Positions 33,711 to 46,110 of a DNA stretch of 64,000 nucleotides are shown here, one piece after another. Source of the DNA: Thalassia testudinum (lineage: Eukaryota; Streptophyta; Magnoliopsida; Alismatales; Hydrocharitaceae); NCBI GenBank assembly GCA_037157565.1, contig JAZHRO010000054.1, forward strand, positions 18,707,501 through 18,771,500, written 5' to 3'. The translations under genes and the position numbers were made by a program. Within the stretch, counting starts at the first letter, position 1. Every line of letters starts with the position of its first letter. Under the pieces are notes generated by a model. That model saw nothing but the letters and a program-made list of their open reading frames with translations. It was not told where the DNA came from and searched no databases.

Positions 33711-35294
33711 TGATGAGTCCATTTTAATGGACTAATAGTAAACCTAAGTAATTCTCTTTTAACAATTTAGGTTTGTTAATAAATACACTAAATTATAGAA
33801 TAATTGTATGCATCATGATTTAATTCTATAACATTCTATGACTTAATGTGTAATGATTATGTTCTTTTTATTTGCAGGAATAATATTCAGGAAGAATAAG
33901 GGTTGGGGAGCAATTTTCCCCAACAACCGGCGAGCCTTTTCCCTTTCCTACAGCCAGTGTAACTCTCCTCCAACGCCCGTCGGTTGAAAATAGAAAGGGT
34001 ATTTGGAAATCCCAGGATTGGCGCACGGGAGGAGAGAGAGGAGTTAAAGAGAAGAGGTGGAGAGAAGAACGAGGATCATCTTTTCCCCCTTGCGGGGAAC
34101 TGCTTCACCGTGGAAGAGGGTGGACACCATGTAACTCGTGTGCACTGTGCCCGCACCTACCCGCTCACGCACCCGCAAGCCAGGCACCATAAGCGCTCTC
34201 CTCCAACGCTGCAGGCACTCATTCCCTGCAGCGCCACTGCCCGCTCCACCCTCTCCAGAACCACCGCCTCCTCCTTCCTGCAATTCAGCGCACCCTCAAC
34301 AGCAGGCGCTCTCTACCCGCCTTCACCCCACAGCGCCCGCACAGCCACCTCAGCTGCCCATCTGCAAGCGCCCGCATGCCCATCAGCAGGCGCAGCACCG
34401 CTCGCCCGCGCACCGCACCCATAGGCGCTACAGCACCCGCAGCGGCCACTTCGCCCATCTGCAGCCCACAGTGCCCGCACGGCCATCAACAGGCGCGGCA
34501 CCGCTCGCCTGCGCACTGCACCCACAGGCACTAACTGCAGACCGCCGCGCCCGCACGAGCAGACCCACGCCACAGCCGCGGCCACAGCAACAACCTTCGC
34601 CGATCCTCATCTCCTCCGTCGGCCGGCCACCTCCGGCTGTCTCCATCGACGCCGCTGCCACCATCGAAGAGCCCCTGTCCTCGCCATCCTCCTGAGCCTC
34701 GCAACTGCCCCGCCGGTGCTCTCTCTCTTTCGCGAGGAGAGAGAGCAAATGCTCTGTTTTCTCCACCGTTAAAATTTACAGAAAATGCCATTGTCAAGTT
34801 AATATTCATTTATTTTCTGAATTAATATATTGCTGCACAATTTGCGTGGACACCCCTTTCTTAATTCAAAATTACATATAATTGATTTCTCCTTCTGAAT
34901 GACATACAATCTGAGATATTAATTATAGTGTTATTAGTTAGGAGATTAACATTAACATTGTTTGTTATTACCAAGGTCATTATTTAGAATATTATATTAT
35001 GGTAATTTTGCATATGCACCCTCATCTTCTTGATTAATTATCTGTATTGCAAATTTATGTGAGAAAAACAAAAGCACGAAGTAGCATGCATATCTATTGA
35101 GTTTCCTGAATAAACGTGACACTATTTATTAATTTAAATAGGCTAATTCCTCCCTGTGGAGACAACCTAACTATTCGTGGTTAGATTCTGACAATTAAAA
35201 TGTTTTTGAAAAGCAATTTTCTACCACGCGATTAAATACAACAATACATCATTTTATGATAAAGTTTTAAACGAAAATGAAGATTGCTCTTTCA
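33711..35294 (+). repeat. 3' LTR of element C
   Basis: 1584 bp, homologous to 27402-28967 with small length changes in the GC-rich centre. It is preceded by GGCATGGGAGTATT, the likely plus-strand priming region. Confidence 0.9.
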
Positions 35295-36002
35295 GGGGAC
35301 CAACCCCATTTCTACCACACCTTATAAGATGGCACCACCTGAGATGCAAGAGCTCAAGTCCCAGTTGCACGACCTATTGGAGAAGGGCTTTGTGAGGTCC
35401 TGTGCATCTCCATGGGGAGCCCCAATGTTATTTGTGAAGAAGAAGGATGGTACCTTACGCCTTTGTGTGGACTACAGACAGCTGAATAAGGTCACCATCA
35501 AGAACAAGTATCTGCTGCTAAGGATTGATGACTTGTTTGATCAGTTGCGAGGTGCCACAGTTTTCTCGAAGATAGATTTGAGATCTGGCTACCACCAGTT
35601 GAGGATCAGGGAGATCGACGTCTCCAAGATAGCTTTTCGCACCCGGTACGGATGCTACGAGTTTTGGTCATGCCGTTTGTGCTAACCAATGCCCCCGCTA
35701 CTCTCATGGATTTGATGAACCAGGCATTCAGATTGTATCTAAGTTAGTTTGTAGTGGTATTTATTGAGGATGTGCTCTTTTACTCGCGGGATCGGGCGCA
35801 GCACGGACAACACTTGCGGATGGTTTTGGACACGTTGAGACGATGTAGGCTATATGTCAAGTACAGCAAGTGCGAGTTCTGGTTGAGGCAGGTGATCTTC
35901 TTAGGTCATGTGATTTCAAGGGATGGCTTCGCTGTGGATCCAGCCAAGGTAGAGGCAGTGCTCAGGTAGGAGAAACCACGTACAGTAACAGAGATCCGCA
36001 GT
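35295..36002 (+). pseudogene. Reverse transcriptase of element B (broken)
   Basis: The frame resumes straight after element C and reads as a gypsy [59 protein letters not shown]. Breaks include a one-base loss near 35655 at the FLVMPFG motif, a TAG near 35741, and another TAG at 35967. The catalytic motif reads FIED instead of the usual (Y/F)xDD (compare FIDD in element D), so the active site itself is damaged. Confidence 0.9.
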
Positions 36003-36565
36003 TTCTTGGGACTGGCAGGCTACTACTGGCGGTTTATCAGGGGTTTCTCACAGATTACGCGTCCTATAACTCAGTTGACCCGGAAGGACGTGCCCTTTGC
36101 TTGGATAAATGCTTGTGAGGCATATTTTCAAGAGTTGGAGGAGAGGCTGAGTTCGACTCCTGTGCTTACCATCCCAGACAGCAGTGGTGGTTTCGTTGTG
36201 TACACGGACGCTTCTTGCAAGGGCTAGGGGGTGTGCTCATGCAGCGGGGTCACGTTGTCGCTTACGCTTTGCGGCAACTGAAGCCCCATGAGCATAGCTA
36301 TCTTACCCATGACCTAGAGCTAGCAGCTATCGTCTTCACACTGAAGACATGGAGGCACTACTTTTACGGCGAGACTTTTGAGATTTTCATGGATCATAAG
36401 AGCCTCAGGTATTTGTTTGATCAGAAGGAGCTTAACATGAGACAAAGATGTTGGTTAGAGCTCCTGAAGGATTATGACTGCAACATCTCCTACCATCCGG
36501 GAAAGGCCAATGCGGTGGCTAACGCCTTGAGCCAGAAGGTGCCCGCCCACTTGGCCAGCCTATAG
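36003..36565 (+). pseudogene. RNase H of element B (broken)
   Basis: [17 protein letters not shown], then [47 protein letters not shown] and [16 protein letters not shown] follow the gypsy RT-RNase H order. A one-base shift near 36215 after VYTDAS splits the frame, and the segment ends in TAG at 36563. Confidence 0.88.
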
Positions 36566-36693
36566 GCATTGAGTTGGAGACTCATGGAGGAGTTGGCAGT
36601 TGGCGACCCCTAGAGTTACAGGGGCATTGCAAGTCAATGATAGTGACATGACAGATGAGACCAGAGCTGATAGACCGCATCATTACAGGATAG

Positions 36694-38086
36694 ATGACAG
36701 ATCCGTACCTGCAGTTTTTGCGCGACAGAGTACTATCAGGGAACCCTGGAGACTTCTCCTTTACTGACGAGGTACTACGCATGAGGGAACGTTTGTGCGT
36801 TCCCAGAGACGAGGAGTTGTTGAGAGAGCTCTTGACTGAGACACACAGTTCCAGATTCACCATACATCCCGGAAACACGAAGATGTATCATGATCTGAGA
36901 CATGACTTTTGGTGGAGGGGGATGAAGCGGGATGTAGGTGAGTTCGTGTAGCAGTGTTTAGTGTGCCATCAGGTAAAGGCCGAGCATCAGAGGCCTGCAA
37001 GACCGTTGCAGCCACTTCCAGTGCCAGAGTGGAAGTGGGAGAGCATCACCATGGACTTGGTGGTGGGCTTTCCCATTACCCAGCGAGGCCACGACGCAGT
37101 CTGGGTGATTGTAGACAGATTGACGAAGGCGGCACGTTTCTTGCCAATCCGAATCACCTTGGGACCAGCACAGTTAGTAGAGAGATATATTCGTGACGTG
37201 GTACGTCTGCACGGAGTTCCGCTCGAGATTGTATCCAACCGGGATACCTGTTGTATGTCCCAGTTTTGGGCTGAGTTTCAATAGGCTTTAGGGACACGAT
37301 TGAGGTTCAACACGGCGTACCACCCCCAGACGGACGGACAGTCAGAGTGCACGATACAGATGCTTGAGGACCTTTTGCGTGCCTGTGTACTGGACTGGAG
37401 GGGTTCTTAGGAGGAGCACTTGCCCCTGGCAGAGTTTTCATATAATAACAATTATCACTCGAGCATCGGCATGGCACCCTACGAGGCTCTGTACGGACGG
37501 AGGTGTATTGCGCCCTTGAGTTAGGTTGAGGTGGGGACCAAGTGGGAGGTTGGCCCCAGGTTGATTTGGCAGAGTCAAGAGGTGGTTGAACAGATTCACA
37601 GACGACTTCGCACTGTCAGGAGCAGACAAAAGAGTTATGCCGATCGGAAGTGCGGAGAGGTGCAGTTCGAGGTTGGGGATCACGTCTTTCTACGCGTTTC
37701 GCCCATGAAGGGCCTACAGCATTTTGGGGTGAAAGGGAAGCTCGCGTCGAGGTTTGTGGGGCCCTTTGAGGTCCTGGAGCGAGTAGGACCCGTTGCTTAC
37801 AGGCTTGCCCTTCCTCCTCAGCTTTCTGGTGTGCACGACGTATTCCACATGTCCAACCTCAGGAGATACGTCGCCGATCCCAGTCACATTCTGAGCCACG
37901 AGAGTGTCGAGGCGGGTGACGACTTGACCTACCCCGAGCGACCAGTGCAGATACTAGATAGAGCTGTCCGGAGTTTGAAGCGGAAGCAGGTACCCCTGGT
38001 GAAGGTCTTATGAAGGAGTCAGAGGTACGAGGAGGCTACCTAAGAGCCTAAGGCGGCGATGCGAGAGCGGTACCCGGAGCTTTTTG
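36694..38086 (+). pseudogene. Integrase with chromodomain of element B (broken)
   Basis: The zinc-binding part (FTIHPGNTKMYHDLRHDFWW, then CHQVKAEHQRP), the core (WKWESITMDLVVG, VSNRD, QTDGQSE) and the GPFEVLERVGPVAYRLALP module are followed by a chromodomain at about 37932-38086 (PVQILDRAVRSLKRKQ, LVKVL, RSQRYEEAT, MRERYPELF). Stops occur at 36948, 37282, 37408 and 38011. The second catalytic Asp of the SDRD motif reads SNRD here, so the enzyme would be inactive even without the stops. Chromodomains direct integration into heterochromatin. Confidence 0.9.
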
Positions 38087-38211
38087 AGGGTACTCTTTTC
38101 GGACCCGCTTCGGTCCTCTTTAGGTTTGTTATGCGTTTTTTTTTGTTTGTTCTTTCTGCACCCTAGCTAACTCAAGTTTCGGAGATGAAACTTCCTTTAA
38201 GTTTGTTACGA
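38087..38211 (+). other. Short region before the 3' LTR of element B
   Basis: The 3' end of the coding frame fades into GTTTGTTACGA immediately before the LTR. Element D has the matching GAGTTTGTTATAT. No classical long polypurine tract is visible. Confidence 0.5.
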
Positions 38212-41028
38212 TGTTAAGACCCGTGCTGTTTGGGCCTTTTAAGACGTCTGGACTGTGGGTCAGACGTCTGGACACCTTCCCAGACATCTGAAAATCAAAA
38301 TTTTTGAGTACGAGCTCGCATCTGCACATGGGCTGCGTGCAGACAGTACTCTCATTTTCCTCCTTCTCTCTCTTTCCTCCCGCCTCTAAGCAAGCCCTAA
38401 CCCCGTCCTTATAAAACCCCTCCCCCTCTCTCGTTCTCCCCACAGAAGCCAACTTCCCCTCTTCGTCTCCACTCCAGCGAGAGAGCCAGCGCAAGCGAGA
38501 GCTCAAGATCGACGACGAGGAGCAGCGTAAGGAGAGGAGGAGAGTGAGCTCGCATGGGAGCTCGCCGGTGAGCACACGGTTGGAGCGGCGTGTTCGCGAG
38601 GAGGAGTGCATCGGGGAGATCATCCCCAACCCTGCTACAGCCAGAGCTGCAGGTGAGGAGGCGAGGCGCGGCCACGCACAGCGCGAGAGAGCAGAAGCAG
38701 GTTCTGGTTTTGGGTTTTTCCCAGAATCAGACGTCTGGAGTGACGTCCAGATGACGAAGCGGACGTCTAGAGGCGGTTCCAGATGTCTGAGGAGAGGGCT
38801 TCGCGAAGGTACGCCCTCTTTGCGGATACGGCCATGCAGGCCGCTCCACTACTACCCTGTTGCATGGATATTTTGAGAAGATTTGGTCGTCGCGTGCAGA
38901 ATTTGCTTCGGGAAGGCGCGGGACGTGCCCTCCCACACTTTTCAAACATCTGGGAGACTTGTCAGACGGCTGAAAGCACTTCCAGACGTTCGGAGAGGTG
39001 GTCGGACATCTGGAGCTGGGTTTAGATGGTCCAGGAGAGTTCCTGAACGTCTGAGGATTGGCGCAGAGCTTGAGGTATGATATTGGACACTTTAAGACGT
39101 CTGGAAGTTGTTCCAGACGTCTTATTTGAGACAGAAACCATATTTTTGATCCGTTTAGGACCCATTTGAGGTCTGTCTTCCACAAATAAGATACCGTTGT
39201 GTTCCTTGAGAGTTCCTCTACTTGTTAAAAGGCTTTCCATACTGTTCTGGTAGTTCCCTTATGATTGTTTCTTGTTATAGGACTTCGTTCCGTTGTGAGT
39301 TTGGGGCCTGCTGAGGCACGTGAGCCTGTCGTTCAAGCCCCCAATACTCCTGGGTTTACTGGTAGAGTGGCTTCCCCCTATTTAACTATAATCCTAAATG
39401 CATGTATGGAATGAATGATTAAAACCTAGGATATGGCATGAATCCTAGGACGAGAAGTACTTGAAATGTCTGTATGTGCGATTTAATTGCATTCTTGAAT
39501 GAATAGACAGAAATGTTAAACAGCTGCCTGTAAATGAACCAAAGTTGCCTGTGAGTGATGAATTGCCTGTGCTAGTTAACAATTGCATGTAATCTTCCAG
39601 TTGTATACGTTAAATGATATAATAGCAGCTGCATGTGTCTACTCTGAGAATGGAAATATGAATAATAGAAATACAAGCTACATGTGTATAACCTGAGAAT
39701 GGAAATGTGAACGATAGAAATATGAATTACCTGTGTACAACCTGAGTATGGAAATGTGAACGATAGAAATACAAGTTGCATGTGTATAACTTGAGAATGG
39801 TAATGGAAATGATGAAACCTGGTATGGAATGGCAAGAGGCATATGAGCATGAACCCCAAGGGGGAATAGGAGTAGAGCTCCTGGAAATAAATAGAATGGA
39901 TCTGGGAATGCGTTGGGAAGTGTGCTGGCCCTTGAGTACATGGTACCAAGGGGAGAGCACGATACCTCTTAGTGTAGAGGGGTGCATGCCGCCCTTCGGG
40001 TTGAGACCCAGGGTGGGTTTGGCCACTTTGCACCAACTCGGTAGCTCTCGTGTACACTGTACCGGGGAGAGTGCTAGCCACCCCAAGGCGTCCGGGGTTC
40101 AGCTAGCCACCCTACACCAACTTGTTATGCTCATTGGGCAAACCAGAGTAGTCAGGCGAAGGTGCGCGGACTGTGGAGGGGTGAGACCCCTATTTGGTTC
40201 TTAGGAGCTAGACCCCTGTTACCGAGAGGGCTAGGCCCTATACTGTTCCATGTTGTACTTTGGGCGCACCCGTTAACGGAAACGACTAACCACATGCCAG
40301 TGAAGGGAAGCTACCCGTGCATTTATCGCACGTGTCGTAGTCACCGTTACTTCTATTCGTGACCTTGTGGTGGTTGACTAGGTGTAGGACCACCACGGAA
40401 GACTCTCCCGGCCAGGAGAGCACCACGTGCGACTTCTACTCTTCGAAAAAGACTGCAATCAAGATCGTTCTCACGAGGAACATTCGAGATCAAGAAAAAA
40501 ATCTGATAAATAAACCAAGTGGTGAAAAAAAATAATTAGTTAAAGAAAGTAATTGAAAAACAACAGTTACCTATCTACTTTTACTGCTTTAGTTAGTTGG
40601 TTGCCACTCTACTCAGCGTTTGTTGACTTTGTGTACTCATAACCCTTTTCAGGTTTAGGTGTTGAGCAGCCCGAGTCTACGGCTTCAGAGGGTGCTGGGT
40701 CCAGTAGAGCCCAGTAGCTGTAGTTCTTTTACTGTACACTTTTGTAGTAGTGAGTTTAGACTCTGGTACTTTTACATTCTGTATCTTTACTTTTCTGTAT
40801 TTTTATGTTCTTGTACTTTGTTGCTTCTCTACTTTTGTAGTGGCGATATGTACTATAGCAGTTTTACTTCCTTACTGCTGTACCTTTTTACTGTTAGTTG
40901 CTTAGCATAGTGAATGTGGTTTACTTTCCTGCTTTTTGGTTACTTTCTCATTGGACGACTGGGTCTTGGGATCAGTCGAGTCGGTCCGATCTCGTGTCCT
41001 GTAGGGATTCGGGAACCGAGTCGTAACA
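38212..41028 (+). repeat. 3' LTR of element B
   Basis: 2817 bp, TGTTAAGACC to GTAACA, followed by the TTTGG target duplication. TATAAAA is at 38410-38416. It contains the same GACGTC motifs and conserved GC-rich block as the 5' copy. Confidence 0.9.
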
Positions 41029-41033
41029 TTTGG

Positions 41034-42541
41034 CATAGCCTATGCTTGCACATAAGTGGAATGGCCTAACCATGCAACCACTAGGCATAATCACTAACAC
41101 CATCCACCAATAGGGGGTCATGTAGTCTTATACATGGACACGAACACCTTGCAATAGTTGCAGCAACCAATTGAAGAGGGGGACAAATATGCAACAACCA
41201 TGTGGAAGGTGCATAGTCTTGCTCATCAATCATGGCTTGCTTCATCTTTTCTCACTAAATGATCTCCTATTGCAGAAGGCCCACATCACCACAGTCAGCA
41301 AGGCATCCACATAGAATGTGTACGCTAATAATGTTTCAAAGGGAAGACAGACCCATTAGCCTAATGATGCTAATAAAGGACGAACCAAATGGGGTTGAAA
41401 CCGCAAATGGATCTAGCTAGCAAGCAAATCCAATTGAGCCCAATTGGATACATGGACCTGATCGAGGTTCGGAAGCTACATTGCTCGAATGGTTGTTCGA
41501 TAGATGCAAATTTGCCAAAGCCTCCAAACAAACCCCATTTGGAGGAAATCTACATGGCTAGGAGGCCTATCAGCTAACAACAGAAAATTACGTGGCCGAG
41601 GATATTGTTGGTACCATTGGATTTCTCCTATTGCAAGTTTTCCAATGAGACCAATTTTGCAAAAATTAAAGGTCATTTGTTGCAGAAAGATAGTCATTGG
41701 AAGAGAGAGAGAGTCATTGGTGAGAGAGAGAAGAGACTTCTCCCTCTCGCCTTCTTCTTCCCTCTTCGCGTTGCGCATTGGCAATACATCATGAATCATA
41801 GCCATCAAATCGAGTCTCTGAAGTTAACCTTACTTCCTTGTCTCCTAAAAATCTTTTTTTTTTTTCTATCATTAGAATTCTTTCTACCTCCTTGTGTATC
41901 TAAATTTCGGTTGTCTCTTGGTAAAAGATGGCCTCCCGATGTGGAGCACATGGAGCTTGTGGTGGTTGAGGTGGTCACCATGCTTAGGCTAAGGAGGGAC
42001 GAGGTTAGGCTACTCTAGCTAAATAGGTGGCATAAATGTTGATTGCCTTCCTAGGGCAACACCTTCTGCAGTAGCATGGTAGAGGAGGATTCTAGGATGC
42101 CTTTATTAGTTAGAGCAGCCACCGTGGTAGTAGCCGTGCTGGAGGCCGATAATGAGAACCTCATCATGAACCCTAACTAGCATAATTTAATCCAAATAAG
42201 TGTGAAAAGGCTCCTACAAAACCTAAAGAGAGGCTTAACTCAGAGAATTCTGAGTTAAAGAACAAAACAAATCATAAGGGGTAAAAGTGTAATTTTACCA
42301 ATGCAGTGTGCAAATAGGGTAATTAAGGATCCAAACACAGGTCAAACAAGCTTAATAAGGAGGGAAGTGAGATAGTCTGATCTGAAAAGGGTTATAGCAA
42401 CTTCTAGGAATTAAATGACATTCTGTAACCTTAAAACAAACCCACTTTATTTCACGAGATTTGAGGTAGGATAAAAATCAACTAAACCCTCTAAAATTCA
42501 TGGAAAAATATTCCCTAGGGCATAGAACCTTCAATTTGGCC
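41034..42541. other. Noncoding flank between elements B and E
   Basis: No gene is recognised. GA-rich text sits near 41698-41735. The right side joins abruptly to the LTR remnant of element E, so some of this may be old element sequence. Confidence 0.45.
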
Positions 42542-42712
42542 TTTGCAAAAACTTATATTGTGAATTTATGTTTCTAGAATTACAGTTGCTCCCTGAGTTC
42601 GACCTCAGGAAACTTGTTATTCCGAGTAAAAAATTTGTATTAAGCTGGTAACTGTTTTGTCATATACCACAACGACTATAAATAACAATAAAGACGAAAC
42701 CTGTCACCAGCA
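42542..42712 (+). repeat. Truncated 5' LTR of element E
   Basis: 171 bp matching 54738-54908 with 8 differences by eye, seven of them transitions. Upstream of 42542 the two copies share nothing, so the 5' LTR was truncated or recombined at this point. Confidence 0.85.
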
Positions 42713-42715
42713 TTT

Positions 42716-42733
42716 TGGCGTCGTTGTCGAGGA
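42716..42733 (+). other. Decayed tRNA-Asp primer binding site of element E
   Basis: TGGCGTCGTTGTCGAGGA differs from the tRNA-Asp complement by C-to-T and G-to-A changes only, the pattern expected of methylation-driven decay. Confidence 0.8.
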
Positions 42734-43435
42734 GCAACGACTATTCTAGAAGCTATTAATTCACAATTTTTGAGTTTCTATTGATCTCTTCTCTTTGTTG
42801 TGTAGGCACAGGAAACCAAGAGGACAACAAAACAGCCACACAACAACCACACCCAGGACAGGTAATTTTCTAACCTCTCATTTTAACTCCTAAATTCTAA
42901 AGAGGAAGAAAAAGAAACAAAAAGCAATTTAGGCATAACATGTCTTCCATACCTAGTAAATCATCGAAGCTACCTGTTTTCAATTTCAACACACTATTTC
43001 TGTACATCCATTAAAGGTATTTAGGGCTAACACCTTCTTGCTTGAGCCCTAATTACCCAATCTAAAGGAAGCTAACTGGACCAAGTAGAGCCAACATAAG
43101 ATTCAAAATTAGGGTTTTAGAGACACACTTCCTAAGCAAGAATTGAGAATTCCCAAAAGAAGTGTGCCCAAGCCACTGTTTGAAAACACCTATTCAGTGA
43201 AACCCTAAGAAATTTGGCTCTTAAGAACACTTGAACCCTAAAAGACAAAGACCTAATAAGCTCTCAAAGGAACTAGCAAGTGAAGTTGACCCCTTGGGTC
43301 AACCAACCTTAAACTTAGGTCACTCTTTGCACTCAAAAGGCTAAAGTTCAAGTGAAAACCTAAGCACCTTTATCCTAGCTAAAAGCGGTAGACTTAAGAG
43401 GTCAAGGTCCCCATTCTGTTCCTTCACCTGACGAG
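42734..43435 (+). other. Leader and lost gag region of element E
   Basis: Short AT-rich stretch with stops in all frames. An Athila gag of over 1 kb would be expected before protease, so most of it has been deleted or has decayed beyond recognition. Confidence 0.5.
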
Positions 43436-44705
43436 ATGGAGGTTTCAACTTCTTATGCAAGTTATCAGCAGCAACCCATCCTATCAAACTCTAACCAAAA
43501 CCAGGTAGGACTAAATTCTGTGACCACCCGTAGTGGTAAGGAAACCCAAGATCCACCTTATCCAGACCACTCCAAGCCTGGTAGTGATCCAAACCCTAGG
43601 ACAGTAATCCAGGACGTTCCTACCCCTGTCCCAGATCAAAGACCTGGACCTATCCTAGAAGAACCAACCAAGGTTCCATTTCCCGAGGCCTTGACCAAGG
43701 AAAAGAAGACAACCAAACCCGTGGCACCTGAGGAGGACCTGGTCAAGCTCTTTGAGCAGGTCCAAATAAACATCCCCTTGATGGATGCGATTCGCCACAT
43801 ATCAGCTTACGCACGATTCTTAAATAATGTATGTACACCTCAGAGTAAGCCGCGAACCAAGAGTGGAAGTCCAATTGTACTGTCAGAGCAAGCCAGCTCT
43901 GTAATCCTGAGCAAACTCCTACCCAAGGCAAAAGATCCAGGTACTCCCCTGATTTTATGCAAAATAGGTGAAACCCAGTTCGACAAAGCATTACTAGACT
44001 TGGGTGCTTCCATAAATCTGATACCCACATCCTTACTTAACCACCTAGAAGAATCTGAGTTAAAACCAACTGAGGTGACACTACAGTTAGCGGATCGATT
44101 TATAAAGTCACCTAAAGGGATTCTTGAGGATGTTATTGTAAGAGTGCGGGATTTCTATTTCCCTGTAGACTTTATAGTCTTAGAAATGGACTCACCTGAA
44201 AATCCTAGGGATACACCGATCATTTTAGGGAGACCTTTCCTGGCTACTGCCAGAGCCAACATCAGTTGTGAGGAGGGCTAAATAGAACTGAAATTTGGGA
44301 ATCAGACTCTCAAAATTGATATCTTTAAGGCCCAACAAGGAATCAATTGCGATGTCATTGAACAAATATGTGATATTAGAGCTTTGGTTGATGAAACACA
44401 TTTTGAGAATAACCTGATTATGCCTCATCAACCACAGAAAGATCTTGAACTGCAATTAGGGGAGTCAGACCTTCATTCAGACAAACCCATAACTCCTATC
44501 CTTGAACCTCACACTTACCTTGAACCACCCGCTGCTGCTGATAACCCCATCCTTGAACTAAAACCCCTTCCCGATAATTTGAAATACATCTTTTTGGGTT
44601 CTAATCAGACTTTTCCTGTGATTATAAACTCCAAGCTTACTCCTGATCAGGAATCCCGTCTGATTGCTGTCCTCCAGCAACATTGTAGAGTCATTGGTTG
44701 GTCGA
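43436..44705 (+). pseudogene. gag tail and aspartic protease of element E
   Basis: It opens with gag-tail text (NSVTTRSGKETQDPPYP) and continues to the Athila-type protease: KLLPKAKDPGTPLILCKIGE, active-site LDLGASINLIP, VTLQLADR, RVRDFYFPVDFIVLEMD and ILGRPFLATARANI. A TAA at 44279 interrupts the frame, but the same frame carries on afterwards into the protease-RT linker up to 44705. The Asp of the active site is kept. Confidence 0.85.
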
Positions 44706-46110
44706 TGACTTGACTGGAATAAGTCCCTCTTATTGCACACACCGTATTTATTCAGAAGAGGGCTCACGACCTTCCCATGAGATGCAGAGACGTTTGAATT
44801 CCAATCTGCAGGAGGTCGTGAAAAAGGAGATCATTAAGTGGTTGGATGTAAGAATCATCTACCCAATCTCCGACAGTCGTTGGGTGAGCCCAATTCAGGT
44901 CATGCCTAAAAAGGTAGGGCTCACCATCATTACGACTGAAACTGGAGAAGTCATACCTACCCGAATAGCCAACTCATGGAGAGTCTGCATAGATTACCCA
45001 CGACTCAATTCCTCCACAAAGAAGGATCATTTCCCACTACCTTTCATTGATTAGATTCTCGAGAAATTAGCAAGAAATCGATTCTTCTGCTTTCTTGACG
45101 GGTACTCCGGTTACAACCAAGTGGCTATTCATCCTGAGGACCAAGAGAAGACCACGTTCACCTACCCCTTCGGCACTTACGCATTCCGAAGGATGCCTTT
45201 CGATCTCTGCAATGCACCCGCGACTTTTCAGCGGTGCATGCTTGCCATATTCTCTGATATGGTAGGTGATTATCTGGAAGTCTTCATGGATGACTTCTTA
45301 GTTTTTGGGGCATCATTTGATGATTGCCTCCAGCACTTGGTTCATATACTCAGGCGTTGCATCGATGTTAATTTGGTTCTTTCCTGGGAAAAGAGCCATT
45401 TTATGGTGCCTGAGGGGATCGCCTAGGACATCTAATTTCTGAGAAAGGCATCCAAGTGGATCGAGCCAAGGTTGATCTAATTTCTCAACTTACTATGCCT
45501 AGCTTGATCAGGGACATCCGTTCTTTTCTAGGGCACGTCGATTTTTACCGTCGTTTTATTCCTGATTTTTCGAAAATCGTGCGTCCCCTGACTACTCTTC
45601 TTTCTAAGAAGTACCCTTTGAGAACTCCAAGGAATGCACTCAAGCCTTTAAGAACCTCCATGACCGAGTCACCTAGGCCCCGATCCTACAATCCCCTGAT
45701 TGGTTTCAACCCTTTAAGATCATGTGCGATGCATCTGATTTCGCTGTAGGAGTGGTTCTGGGGCAGAAAGTTGACGGGAAACCCGTGGTCATCTACTACG
45801 CTAGCAAGACACTTGACGAAGCTCAGCGTAACTATACAGTTACGGAGAAAGAGCTGCTAGCCATAGTATTTGCCCTTGAAAAATTTCGATCTTACCTTCT
45901 AGGTTCCCATGTCATCATCTACTCGGATCACATGACTGTGAGGCATCTCCTTGACAAGAAGGACGCGAAGCCCCGACTAATCAGATGGATCTTTCTGTTG
46001 CAAGAATTTGACCTTGAAATTCGCGACAAGGCGGGAAGATAAAACGTGGTAGCTGACCATTTGTCTCGCCTTCCTTCTGAGATCATCAACCCTTCTGGAC
46101 CCATCACGGA
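44706..46110 (+). pseudogene. Reverse transcriptase and RNase H of element E
   Basis: RT segments are WVSPIQVMPKK, WRVCIDYPRLN, FLDGYSGYNQVAIHPEDQ, FGTYAFRRMPFDLCNAPATF and the catalytic FMDDFLVFG. RNase H segments are [48 protein letters not shown] and VADHLSRLP. Stops lie at 45052, 45424 and 46040, and frame changes occur near 45450 and 45640-45720. The catalytic Asp pair is present, so the loss of function comes from the breaks rather than the active site. Confidence 0.88.

Larger units (their letters stand above)
27402..35294 (+). mobile_element. Element C: non-autonomous Athila/Tat-like LTR element
   Basis: A complete 7.9-kb element nested in the pol of B. LTRs are 27402-28967 and 33711-35294, both TGATGAGTCC to CTTTCA. 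A tRNA-Asp-type primer site follows the first. There is no protease, RT or integrase. It holds one long intact ORF and a long noncoding tail with conserved hairpins. The LTRs are close to identical over the stretches compared (about 3 differences in the first 95 bases), so C is younger than B, in line with the nesting. The junctions carry GGG on the left and GGGG on the right, compatible with a short target duplication. Confidence 0.9.
23581..41028 (+). mobile_element. Element B: full-length chromovirus (Tekay/Del type), interrupted
   Basis: A Ty3/gypsy element bounded by two LTRs and a perfect target duplication TTTGG (23576-23580 and 41029-41033). The order is LTR, tRNA-iMet primer site, gag start, protease remnant, RT, RNase H, integrase with chromodomain, LTR. 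The iMet primer site, domain order and chromodomain place it among chromoviruses, and the RT/integrase text resembles the Tekay/Del branch. A complete second element (C) is inserted at the protease-RT boundary; without it B would be about 9.55 kb. Most of gag is missing, and frameshifts and stops run through pol, so B is dead. The two LTRs differ by many transitions. Confidence 0.92.
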
